DNA of 16,964 nucleotides from Pseudomonadota bacterium (GTDB lineage Bacteria; Desulfobacterota; Anaeroferrophillalia; Anaeroferrophillales; Tharpellaceae): NCBI GenBank assembly GCA_015486445.1, contig WFRT01000051.1:1-16964 (forward strand). The letters run 5' to 3'. The translations under genes and the position numbers were made by a program. Of this stretch, positions 6,928-14,701 are shown piece by piece. The notes below the pieces were generated by a model that saw nothing but the letters and a program-made list of their open reading frames with translations, was not told where the DNA came from and searched no databases. Within the stretch, counting starts at the first letter, position 1. The number at the start of each line of letters is the position of its first letter.

Positions 6928-7002
6928 GGCCGGCAAACCGCTTACCCCTTCTCCGGGCCGCGGCCGCCCTCCCCGGCCCGACGGCACGCCGCCTTCACCA
7001 GC

Positions 7003-9141
7003 CTAGCTTATCCTGGTCACCTGGTAAACCCCCTTGACCGCTCTCAGGGCCTGTTTGACCTTTTTGAGATGTTCCAGATCCTTGACTTCGATCTCGAAAA
7101 AGCAGACCGCTTTGCGGTCGATACTGGTATTGAGGGTGCCCTTGGTGATGTTGGCGTCCTGGGAACTGATGGCCGTCCCCAGGGCCACCAGCATGCCCTT
7201 GATATCCTCGCACATGACCCGGATCTTGACATGGTGCACCCCGGCCCGGTCGAGATTCCACTCAACATCGACATAGCGCTCCGAATTACCCTGCTGAACA
7301 TGGCGGCAGCTGCGACGGTGGACGGTCAGCCCCCGCCCCCGGGTCACGAAGCCGACCACATCATCGCCCGGCAGGGGATTGCAGCATTTGGCAAAACGAA
7401 CCAGGACATCGTCGATATTCTTGATCGAGATGCCGTCCCGGGCGGGCTTTTTCTCGACTTTTTCCTCGCTCTTTTTCCCCTTTTTCCTGCCCCCCTTCTT
7501 GAGTTCGGGAAAGATCCGGTTCAGCACCTGACGGGGAGAAAGCTTGCCCCGGCCGAGGGCGGAGAGCAGGGCGTCAACGCTTTTTAAAGAAAAGGCCTCG
7601 GCCGCCTCCTGGAGCCGGCCCTCTTTCAAGGCCCGGTTGAAAGAGAGCTTGTTGCGGACAAAGGCTTTTTCAAACATCTCGCGGCCAAGTTCAATACTGC
7701 GCCGCTCTTCCTCCCTCTTGACCCACTGGCGAATCTTGGTCCGGGCCTTGCTGGTTTTGACGAAAGTCAGCCAGTCCTTGTTGGGATGCTGGCGTTTGGA
7801 GGTCAGGATCTCGACCATTTCCCCGTTTTTAAGCTGATAGCGCAACGGCACCAGGCGGCCGTCAACCCGGGCCCCGGTGCAGTGATCGCCGATGCTGGTG
7901 TGGATGGCATAGGCAAGATCCACCGGGGTCGACCCGTTGGGCAGTTCCTTGACCTCCCCGGCCGGGGTGAAGACATAAACCGCCTCGGAAAAGAGATCGA
8001 TCTTGACGGTGTCGAGAAACTCTCCGGGGCTGCTGACCTCCTGCTGCCATTCGATCATCTGCCGCAGCCAGTCCATCTGCTTGCGGTCATGGTCGTCAAG
8101 CTGGTAGCCCTCCTTGTAGTGCCAGTGGGCCGCGATCCCCATTTCCGCCACCTGGTGCATCTCATGGGTCCGGATCTGGAACTCGATGTGGCGCCCCTCG
8201 GGGCCGATTACCGTGGTATGCAGCGACTGGTACATATTGGCCTTGGGCATGCTGATGAAATCCTTGAAACGACTTGGCACCGGGTGCCAGAGGGCGTGAA
8301 TCATGCCTAAGACATTGTAGCATTCCGCCTTGGAATCGACCAGGATGCGAAAGGCGATGATATCGTAGATCTGCTCGAAGGCGATATTACGACGGACCAT
8401 CTTGCGATAGATGCTGTAGATGTGTTTGAGACGGCCGCTGACCTGGCCCTCGATTCCGTAATGATCGAGGTTGCGGTGGATAATCTTAATTATTCGTTCA
8501 ATGAATTCACGGCTTTCGAGTTCCTTGCGAGCGACCTTCTCCTCGAGTTCCTTGAAGATAGCCGGCTCGAGGTAGCGCAGCGAGTTGTCCTCGAGCTCCT
8601 GTTTCATCCACGAAATTCCCAGCCGGTTGGCCAGGGGAGCATAGATATCCAGGGTTTCCCGGGCAATCGCCGTCTGCCGGTCGGGACGCTGGAAATCGAG
8701 GGTGCGCATGTTGTGTACCCGGTCGGCAAGCTTGATGATCAGCACCCGGATATCCTTGACCATCGCCAGGATCATCTTGCGGAAGTTTTCCGCCTGATGT
8801 TCGCGGGAGCTTTTGAACTTGATTTTACTGATCTTGGTCAAGCCCTCGACCAGGGAGGTGATCTCGTCCCCGAAACGCAGGCTCAGATCCTCGATCGAGG
8901 TCATCGGGTCGTCTTCAAGGGTGTCGTGGAGGAGGCCGGCGGCGATACTGGCAACATCCATCTTCATTTCCGCGAGGATGTTGGCAACTTCGATGGGATG
9001 AACCATGTAGGGCTCGCCGGAGAGCCGAACCTGGTTGCGATGGGCGTAGGCGGAATAGGCGTAGGCCTTGCGAATGATATCAAAGTCGGCCGCCGGATAG
9101 TAGTCGGCAACCTTGTCTATAATATCATTCGCCCTAATCAT
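7003..9141 (-). CDS. rel: Bifunctional (p)ppGpp synthetase/hydrolase of the Rel/SpoT family
   Basis: This enzyme makes and degrades (p)ppGpp in the stringent response. The 712 residues carry all expected domains. The HD hydrolase (about 25-180) has H48, the HDTLED motif (H72/D73) and KLADRVHN (D140), so it looks active. The synthetase (about 235-345) has RFKDF (291-295), the RxKD type of bifunctional enzymes rather than the ExDD of RelA, and PKANMYQSLHTTV. The TGS domain spans about 386-446. A lysine-rich linker (548-566) is followed by the FAKCCNPLPGD zinc-finger region (584-594) and an ACT domain (637-712). The ATG at 9141 gives the normal N-terminus but has no good ribosome site; it lies 9 bp after the SPOR gene's stop, so translational coupling is likely. 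It is last in the fusA2-SPOR-rel operon. Confidence 0.96.
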   Translation of the reverse strand: MIRANDIIDKVADYYPAADFDIIRKAYAYSAYAHRNQVRLSGEPYMVHPIEVANILAEMKMDVASIAAGLLHDTLEDDPMTSIEDLSLRFGDEITSLVEGLTKISKIKFKSSREHQAENFRKMILAMVKDIRVLIIKLADRVHNMRTLDFQRPDRQTAIARETLDIYAPLANRLGISWMKQELEDNSLRYLEPAIFKELEEKVARKELESREFIERIIKIIHRNLDHYGIEGQVSGRLKHIYSIYRKMVRRNIAFEQIYDIIAFRILVDSKAECYNVLGMIHALWHPVPSRFKDFISMPKANMYQSLHTTVIGPEGRHIEFQIRTHEMHQVAEMGIAAHWHYKEGYQLDDHDRKQMDWLRQMIEWQQEVSSPGEFLDTVKIDLFSEAVYVFTPAGEVKELPNGSTPVDLAYAIHTSIGDHCTGARVDGRLVPLRYQLKNGEMVEILTSKRQHPNKDWLTFVKTSKARTKIRQWVKREEERRSIELGREMFEKAFVRNKLSFNRALKEGRLQEAAEAFSLKSVDALLSALGRGKLSPRQVLNRIFPELKKGGRKKGKKSEEKVEKKPARDGISIKNIDDVLVRFAKCCNPLPGDDVVGFVTRGRGLTVHRRSCRHVQQGNSERYVDVEWNLDRAGVHHVKIRVMCEDIKGMLVALGTAISSQDANITKGTLNTSIDRKAVCFFEIEVKDLEHLKKVKQALRAVKGVYQVTRIS

Positions 9142-9150
9142 ACAGTCGAC

Positions 9151-10233
9151 TTATTCGGTTCCCGGAAAGGAGGATGATGCGCACTCGCGGGCGGCGGAGA
9201 AACCCGCCTGCCGCAGGCGTTCCAGAAGAGCTTTCGGGGACACCCCGGTCTGCGAGGCATCGACCAGGAGAAGCCGGTGTCTAACCGGCAAACGCTCGCG
9301 CATGACCCGGGGGTCGTAGCCGGCCTGGCGGTACTTGCGCAACCAGGCCGCGACATTGACCTTGAGGTAAAACGAGCTGACAATCAAAAAATAACCTTCG
9401 GGCCGCTTTTCGAGAAACGGCTGGTCACCCATCCGGCGGGAGACGGAACGCAACGCCAGGGCCTTGCGCCCTTCCTGGAAAGGCCCGAGGTAAACCCGGT
9501 ACATCGGGGTTGAATCCACCCGATCAACGACCCTCGGAACCAGTCCCATCCGTTCCAGGCGGGTTGCGGCCTGGGCCAGTTTCTCGGCAATTACGAAATC
9601 ACCGACCTGAATCAACGGCAGGTCCCGGCCACCGCCGGAGGCTTTTTCTTCCGCTGCGGCAACCGTCCCGGCAACCACCTGCGACCCCCTGTGCTCCTCT
9701 TCACCCCGGCCGGCGGGCGGGCGCTCCCCTGACCCCGCCAGGCCGTCGGTTTCCAGGACCGGGGATGAGTTTTCGGCGGCCTCAAAACCGGGCCGGCGGC
9801 CACCCGCATCTATCCTTCCGGCAACCGCCGGCGGCGGCTCAATTTCCGAAAGCCCCGAATCCGCCGGGGCTTCGGCCGGGTCTTGGGCATCATCCGGCCG
9901 CCGGGCTTCATCTTCCGGGGCCGGCGTCAGCAATGGCGCTTTTGCCTCGGGTGCCCGGCCCGGCGAAACCTCACCCCCAACCCTTGACAGGCCTGGTGCC
10001 GGGTGCGAAGCCGGAGCCGGCAGCGGGCCTGACGAAACCTCCGGCGGTGCCAGCAGTTGCGGGCCGCTGCTGATCGACAACCCGGTCAGGACAATGCGCC
10101 GCGGGGAATCCAGGTAACCATAAAAAAGCACCAGGCCGAAAACGGCCGCCACGACCTCGAACAGCAACAGGCGCTTGAGCCGACGATTCCAGTCCGGCCC
10201 CGGGCGATTTGTCTCTTCTTCAACTTTCACCAT
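9151..10233 (-). CDS. Membrane-anchored protein with two SPOR-like repeats
   Basis: This 360-residue protein has a short basic cytoplasmic end (to about 21), one membrane helix (about 22-41), a long Pro/Ala/Glu-rich low-complexity linker (about 55-205), and a C-terminal folded part. Residues 206-277 (LIQVGDFVIAEKLAQ...YRVYLGPFQEGRKALAL) have the beta-alpha-beta-beta pattern of SPOR domains, which bind denuded glycan strands at the septum. Residues 281-350 (YFLIVSSF...LLERLRQAGF) look like a second, more divergent copy. The expected topology is N-in, C-terminal in the periplasm. Its role at the cell wall is inferred from the domain. It starts 25 bp after the fusA2 stop and ends 9 bp before rel. 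The ATG at 10233 has no strong ribosome site. The linker is GC- and proline-rich, as is usual for such spacers. Confidence 0.8.
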   Translation of the reverse strand: MVKVEEETNRPGPDWNRRLKRLLLFEVVAAVFGLVLFYGYLDSPRRIVLTGLSISSGPQLLAPPEVSSGPLPAPASHPAPGLSRVGGEVSPGRAPEAKAPLLTPAPEDEARRPDDAQDPAEAPADSGLSEIEPPPAVAGRIDAGGRRPGFEAAENSSPVLETDGLAGSGERPPAGRGEEEHRGSQVVAGTVAAAEEKASGGGRDLPLIQVGDFVIAEKLAQAATRLERMGLVPRVVDRVDSTPMYRVYLGPFQEGRKALALRSVSRRMGDQPFLEKRPEGYFLIVSSFYLKVNVAAWLRKYRQAGYDPRVMRERLPVRHRLLLVDASQTGVSPKALLERLRQAGFSAARECASSSFPGTE

Positions 10234-10258
10234 CAGTACAGCCCGGGGCCGCGCCCTC

Positions 10259-12349
10259 CTAGCTCTCTTCCCGTTCCCGCTTGGCCGCCTCGACGATCTT
10301 GGCCGTCAGATGGCTGGGAACCTCTTCGTAATGCGAGAACTCCATCGTGAACATGCCCCGCCCCCCGGTCATCGAACGCAGGTCGGGAGCATACTTGAGC
10401 ACCTCGGCCATCGGCACGGAAGCCTTGATCAGCTGGTTGCCGCCGGCCATCGGCTCGACCCCGTTGACCTTGCCGCGACGGCTGTTGAGGTCACCGATGA
10501 TATCCCCCATGTAGTCGTTGGGCACGGTGATCTCCATCGCCATAATGGGTTCGAGCAGAACCGGCCGGGCATCAACCACGCCTTTCTTGAAAGCCAGCGA
10601 ACCGGCAATCTTGAAGGCCATTTCCGAGGAGTCGACGGTATGGTAGGAACCGTCGTAGAGAGTAACCTTGACATCCACCACCGGGTAGCCGGCCAGGACC
10701 CCGGCCGCCATCGCCTCCAGGACCCCCTTCTCGACGGCGGGCACATACTGCCGCGGCACGACGCCACCGACAATGTTGTTGACGAACTCGAAGCCACCGC
10801 CCTTGGGCAGGGGTTCGATCTTGAGCCAGACATCGCCAAACTGGCCCCGGCCGCCGGACTGTTTCTTGTGCCGGCCCTGAACCGAAACCGTACCCCGGAT
10901 GGTCTCCTTGTAGGGCACCTTGGGAGCATCGAGTTCGACATCGACGCCGAACTTGCGCTTGATCCTGTCGACCGTAACCTCGATGTGAACCTGCCCCATG
11001 CCCGAAACCACGAGTTCCTTGGTCTGTTCGTTGCGATCGATATGAATGGTCGGATCCTCGGCCATCAGCCGCTGCAGAGCGCTGCCCAGCTTCTCTTCAT
11101 CGCCCTTGCTTTTGGGCCGCAGGGAAAAGGAGATAACCGGGGCCGGGAGGCTTAAGCCCTTGAGAAGAATCGGCTCCTTTTCACTGCACAGGGTATCCCA
11201 GGTCGTGGTCTCCTTGAGCTTGGCCACGGCAATGATATCACCAGGCACGCATTTTTCAATCGGCACCTGCTTGTTGCCCTCCAGCTTTAAGAGCTGACCG
11301 ATGCGTTCCTTGCGGTCCTTGGTGCTGTTGAGACAGGTCGAGTCCGAGGTCAGGGTGCCGCTGTAGACCCGAAAGACCGAAAGCTGGCCGGTGAACGGAT
11401 CCGAGATGGTTTTGAAAACCAGGGCCGCGAACGGGGCCTCGGGGTCGGGAACCAGCTCTTTACCTTCGTTGTCGGCCAGAACCTCGGCCAGCTGGGCCGG
11501 GCGTTCGAGCGGCGACGGCAGGCAGTCACAGATCAGGTCCATCAGGGGCTGGATGCCGATATTCTTCATCGCCGAACCACAGACCACCGGCACGAACTTT
11601 CCGGTCAGGGTGCCTTCGTGGGCGGCCTGGGTAATCTCCTCCACCGAGATGTCCTCACCACCCAGGTACTTCTCCATGAGATCGTCATCGGCCTCGACCA
11701 CCCGCTCGATCATCGCCTCGCGGGCCTCCTCGGCCGCCTCCTTGAGGTGGTCGGGAATCTCTTCGACCGTGAACTTGCCACTCTGGTCGTTGCTGTAGCG
11801 CAGGGCTTTCATGCCCACAAGATCAACCACGCCGACAAAATCGTCCTCCTTGCCGATCGGCATCTGGAGAACCAGGGGATGGCATTTGAAGGAGCTTTCG
11901 ATCTCGCTTACGGCGCGTTCGAAATCGGCCCGTTCACGATCCAGTTTACTGATGAAGATGACCCTGGGAATATCAAATTCGTCGGCGTACTTCCAGACCG
12001 CCTCGGTCTGGACCTTGACCCCGGAGATGGCACTGACGATAACCACGGCGCCGCCGGCAACCCGCATGCAGCTCTTGGTGTCGACGATAAAGTTGGCGTA
12101 GCCCGGGGTGTCTATAACATTGACGTGTCGGCCCTTCCAGTCGAAATGGTGAATGGCGCTGGTCAGGGTAATCCTGCGTTTTATCTCTTCGGGCTCGGAA
12201 TCGAGCACCGAGGTTCCGCTGTCAACGCTGCCCAGTCGGGAGGTACTGCCTCCGTTGAACAGCATGGCTTCGGCTAAAGATGTTTTCCCGGCGCCGCCAT
12301 GAGCGATAATGGCAACATTCCTCAAGTTTTCACTGGTATATGGCTTCAT
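10259..12349 (-). CDS. fusA2: Elongation factor G-like GTPase (EF-G2/FusA2 type)
   Basis: The 696-residue length and five-domain layout match EF-G, the ribosomal translocase, but the GTPase motifs are those of an EF-G-like side branch. G1 is AHGGAGKTS (16-24) instead of AHIDAGKTT. Switch I reads RRIT (58-61) where EF-G has RGIT. G3 is DTPGYANF (80-87) rather than DTPGHVDF. G4 is SKLD (134-137) in place of NKxD, which normally reads guanine. Domain IV and the C-terminal GDLNSRRGKVNG and MTGGRGMFTMEF segments are conserved. The function of this branch is less certain than that of true EF-G. The ATG at 12349 starts the domain directly and has GAGGA upstream; an in-frame ATG at 12424 adds 25 residues without similarity. 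It is first in the operon with the SPOR protein and rel. No tufA, rpsG or rpsL is near, so it is not the str-operon fusA. Confidence 0.92.
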   Translation of the reverse strand: MKPYTSENLRNVAIIAHGGAGKTSLAEAMLFNGGSTSRLGSVDSGTSVLDSEPEEIKRRITLTSAIHHFDWKGRHVNVIDTPGYANFIVDTKSCMRVAGGAVVIVSAISGVKVQTEAVWKYADEFDIPRVIFISKLDRERADFERAVSEIESSFKCHPLVLQMPIGKEDDFVGVVDLVGMKALRYSNDQSGKFTVEEIPDHLKEAAEEAREAMIERVVEADDDLMEKYLGGEDISVEEITQAAHEGTLTGKFVPVVCGSAMKNIGIQPLMDLICDCLPSPLERPAQLAEVLADNEGKELVPDPEAPFAALVFKTISDPFTGQLSVFRVYSGTLTSDSTCLNSTKDRKERIGQLLKLEGNKQVPIEKCVPGDIIAVAKLKETTTWDTLCSEKEPILLKGLSLPAPVISFSLRPKSKGDEEKLGSALQRLMAEDPTIHIDRNEQTKELVVSGMGQVHIEVTVDRIKRKFGVDVELDAPKVPYKETIRGTVSVQGRHKKQSGGRGQFGDVWLKIEPLPKGGGFEFVNNIVGGVVPRQYVPAVEKGVLEAMAAGVLAGYPVVDVKVTLYDGSYHTVDSSEMAFKIAGSLAFKKGVVDARPVLLEPIMAMEITVPNDYMGDIIGDLNSRRGKVNGVEPMAGGNQLIKASVPMAEVLKYAPDLRSMTGGRGMFTMEFSHYEEVPSHLTAKIVEAAKREREES

Positions 12350-12450
12350 TCTTTCTTTTCCTCGCCTGCAAGGGGTTGCGGTTGACAGATCAAAACTCAT
12401 GCCCGGGAAAGACTTCCCGATCACAATATACGATAAAACGGCAGATTAAA

Positions 12451-12480
12451 TCCCTACTGTAAATCAGTTGCCGTTGTCAA
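12451..12480 (-). promoter_or_regulatory. Candidate promoter of the fusA2-SPOR-rel operon
   Basis: On the minus strand there is a perfect -35 TTGACA (12480-12475), an 18-bp spacer and TAGGGA (12456-12451). It lies between the terminator of the preceding operon and the fusA2 start, giving a leader near 95 nt. The -10 is poor against TATAAT but has the TAG-R-R-A form also seen at rpmB and the dehydrogenase gene. Confidence 0.4.
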
Positions 12481-12513
12481 GCCTTTAGATGGAAATGCGG
12501 GGATTGGCGAAAG

Positions 12514-12542
12514 AATAAAAAACCGGCCTGCCAGGACCGGTT
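12514..12542 (-). terminator. Rho-independent terminator closing the purB-purC-aroB-ccdA operon
   Basis: On the minus strand, AACCGG pairs with CCGGTT across 12521-12542, extended by CCT/AGG beyond a single bulged base, and runs into TTTTTTATT. It begins 43 bp past the small membrane protein's stop and separates this operon from fusA2. Confidence 0.7.
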
Positions 12543-12585
12543 CAAAAGGGCGGAACAAAACGGGCCGGCAGGCGGCAGACCCGGT

Positions 12586-12768
12586 TCAATCGTCGTAATA
12601 GCCGACAAACTTCTTCTCGATCCACATGCCGGCCAGGACCATGACCCCGCCGAGACCGATCAGGATCGTGGCCGCCGTATACATGTCGTGAATCAGCCAG
12701 AGGGCGATGCCGCAGACCGCCAGCAGAAACCCCAGAACCTCGAGAATCGGAATAAAAATCTTGTTCAT
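12586..12768 (-). CDS. Small two-helix membrane protein, unknown function
   Basis: This 60-residue protein has two hydrophobic segments, about 4-26 (IFIPILEVLGF...WLI) and 33-52 (ATILIGLGGVMVLAGMWI), joined by a short polar turn. It ends in the charged tail EKKFVGYYDD. The ATG at 12768 has GGAGG nine bases upstream; an in-frame ATG at 12777 sits directly on that site and is less likely. It follows ccdA by 23 bp and ends the operon, so a link to membrane redox delivery is possible but not shown. I recognise no family. Confidence 0.75.
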   Translation of the reverse strand: MNKIFIPILEVLGFLLAVCGIALWLIHDMYTAATILIGLGGVMVLAGMWIEKKFVGYYDD

Positions 12769-12791
12769 GGCAAACATCCTCCGGGATATCG

Positions 12792-13529
12792 TTATCCGGT
12801 TTGAGGCAGCACCATGTTGAGGTACTGAGAAAGAAAGGAAAGGTAATTGAAAATCAACAGCAACCCGACAATGATCAGGAAGATCCCGCTGACAATACTG
12901 ATGATCCTGAGGTAACGGTTGAAACGGGCGAAATAGGTCAGAAAGGTGTTGAAGGCGAGCGCCGAAAGCAAAAACGGCAGGCCCAGCCCCAGGGAGTAGG
13001 CAACCAGCAGCATGACCCCGTTCATGACGTTGCCGGAGGTGCTGGCATAAAGCAGGATGCTGGCCAGGATGGGGCCGATACAAGGGGTCCAGCCGGCTGC
13101 GAAGGCGATCCCCACCAGGACCGAGCCCAAATACCCCAGGGGCTTGTCCTTGACCTCGAAACGCTTCTCTTTTTCCAGGAAGCCGAGCTTGACCACGCCG
13201 GTGATGTGAATCCCCAAAAGCACGACCAGCCCGCCCCCGATGCGCCGGATCAGGACCTGGTTTTCATGGAAGAAATTGCCGATGAAGGTGGCCGAAGCGC
13301 CGAGGGCCACGAAGACCAGGGTAAATCCGAGGATGAAAAAGAGGGAGTGAAACAGGGTTCGGCGGCGCACCGCCCGGCTCTGGGTCCCGGTCAGTTCATC
13401 GAACGAAATCCCGGTGATGTAGGTCAGGTAAGAGGGGATCAGCGGCAAAACACAGGGAGATATGAAAGAAAATATCCCGGCCGTGAAGGCGATCAGGAGT
13501 GAGACCTGGGAAGAGCTGGAAGGTTCCAT
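12792..13529 (-). CDS. ccdA: CcdA/DsbD-type transmembrane thiol-disulfide reductant carrier
   Basis: CcdA-family proteins pass reducing equivalents from cytoplasmic thioredoxin across the inner membrane to periplasmic partners, for cytochrome c maturation or other thiol reduction. The protein has 245 residues and about six hydrophobic helices. The two redox cysteines sit in the expected motifs: SPCVLPLIP (C26) in helix 1 and GWTPCIGPIL (C150) in helix 4. Length and single-domain layout fit CcdA rather than full DsbD, which has extra periplasmic domains. The ATG at 13529 lies 14 bp after the aroB stop with only a weak GGAA site. No thioredoxin-like or ccs/ccm gene follows in the window, so its partner is elsewhere. 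Confidence 0.93.
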   Translation of the reverse strand: MEPSSSSQVSLLIAFTAGIFSFISPCVLPLIPSYLTYITGISFDELTGTQSRAVRRRTLFHSLFFILGFTLVFVALGASATFIGNFFHENQVLIRRIGGGLVVLLGIHITGVVKLGFLEKEKRFEVKDKPLGYLGSVLVGIAFAAGWTPCIGPILASILLYASTSGNVMNGVMLLVAYSLGLGLPFLLSALAFNTFLTYFARFNRYLRIISIVSGIFLIIVGLLLIFNYLSFLSQYLNMVLPQTG

Positions 13530-13543
13530 GGATGAGATTCCGA

Positions 13544-14674
13544 TCAGTTGTCCAGTTGGGGTTTTTTACACTGTTCCAGAACCTCGGCCAGTAGCCCGGC
13601 CTCGATATTTTCTTCCAGGTAGGGATCGCCCAACCCCCGCAGCAGGACCATCGGCAGATGGCCGGCGGCGGCTTTCTTGTCACGCCGCATCTCCTCGATA
13701 ATGCGTTCAACCTCTATCTCGGCCGGCAGAACCATCGGCAGGTTGTAGGAGTGCAGCAGCTTCAGGGCCCGCTGGCGGGCGTTCTCCGACAAAAGTTCCA
13801 TGGCCACCGACAGGGTGAGACAGCAGACGAGCCCGATGGCCACCGCCTCGCCGTGGGCCAGGTCCCTGAAATCGCCAAGTTTTTCCAGGGCGTGGCCGAC
13901 CGTGTGACCAAGATTGAGCGAGGCCCGGACCCCTAAGAGATCTAGTTCGTCGCGTTCCACGTAGTCCGCCTTGATGCGGCTGCAGGAGTGGATCATAATG
14001 GCCAGGCTCTGGACCTTGCGCTCCCGAATCTCGTTGCGATTCATCTCGAGAAAGGAGATGAAATCATCCCCGGCCAGCAGGCCGTACTTGACCACCTCGC
14101 CGAAACCGCAGAACAGCTCTTTTTCGGGCAGCGTGGCAATGAAGTCGACATCGGAGATCACGACCCGGGGCTGATAGGTGGTGCCGACCAGGTTTTTGCC
14201 GAACGCCAGGTTGATACCGTTCTTGCCGCCGATGGCGGCGTCCACCTGGGCCAGGATCGTGGTCGGCAGCTGCAAAAGATCGATGCCCCGCATATAGGTG
14301 GCGGCGGCAAACCCGGCCAAATCGCCAATCACCCCGCCGCCCAGGGCGCAGATAAAACCATTGCGCTGCAGCCCGGCCTGGAAAAGTTCCCGGTAAAGCC
14401 ACTGCACGGTTTCATAGTTCTTGTGCTCTTCGCCGTCCGGCAAGACCACCGGATGGGTTTCGTAGCCGGCCTCCAGGAACCATTCGCGAACCCGGTCGAG
14501 ATAGAGCGGAGCAATCGTCTGGTTGGTAACGATCACCCCTTTCCGGCCGCGCAGCCGGGGCAGAAGCAGGCTGTCGCCTTCACCACCATTGGCCGTCGAC
14601 CGGGTCAGGCCCGAACCGATGCAGACCGAGTAGCTCCGGGAATCCAGTGAAACAGTGACTTTATGAATACTCAT
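13544..14674 (-). CDS. aroB: 3-dehydroquinate synthase
   Basis: AroB converts 3-deoxy-D-arabino-heptulosonate 7-phosphate to 3-dehydroquinate, the second step of the shikimate pathway, using NAD and a divalent metal. The 376 residues contain LPDGEEHKN (78-86), the GGGVIGDLAGFAAATYMRG nucleotide region (112-130), PTTILAQVDAAIGGKNGIN (137-155), and metal ligands E193 (GEVVKYG), H257 (NLGHTVGHALE) and H274 (HGEAVAIG). A short extra segment (about 26-43) lies between the first strands, slightly lengthening the protein compared with the usual 350-365. The ATG at 14674 has a weak AAGAGA site. It lies 27 bp after purC, so it is co-transcribed with the purine genes. aroK, a common neighbour, is not here. 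Confidence 0.96.
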   Translation of the reverse strand: MSIHKVTVSLDSRSYSVCIGSGLTRSTANGGEGDSLLLPRLRGRKGVIVTNQTIAPLYLDRVREWFLEAGYETHPVVLPDGEEHKNYETVQWLYRELFQAGLQRNGFICALGGGVIGDLAGFAAATYMRGIDLLQLPTTILAQVDAAIGGKNGINLAFGKNLVGTTYQPRVVISDVDFIATLPEKELFCGFGEVVKYGLLAGDDFISFLEMNRNEIRERKVQSLAIMIHSCSRIKADYVERDELDLLGVRASLNLGHTVGHALEKLGDFRDLAHGEAVAIGLVCCLTLSVAMELLSENARQRALKLLHSYNLPMVLPAEIEVERIIEEMRRDKKAAAGHLPMVLLRGLGDPYLEENIEAGLLAEVLEQCKKPQLDN

Positions 14675-14701
14675 TGGTTCTCTTGGCCCTATCGCACAAA
14701 A

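Noticed and set aside
12350..12424. Longer start of the EF-G-like protein at 12424
   Set aside because: The 25 added residues show no similarity and the ATG at 12349 has GAGGA upstream.
12769..13083. 165-residue reading that fuses the small membrane protein to upstream sequence
   Set aside because: The upstream part runs out of frame through the end of ccdA, which is the real gene there.
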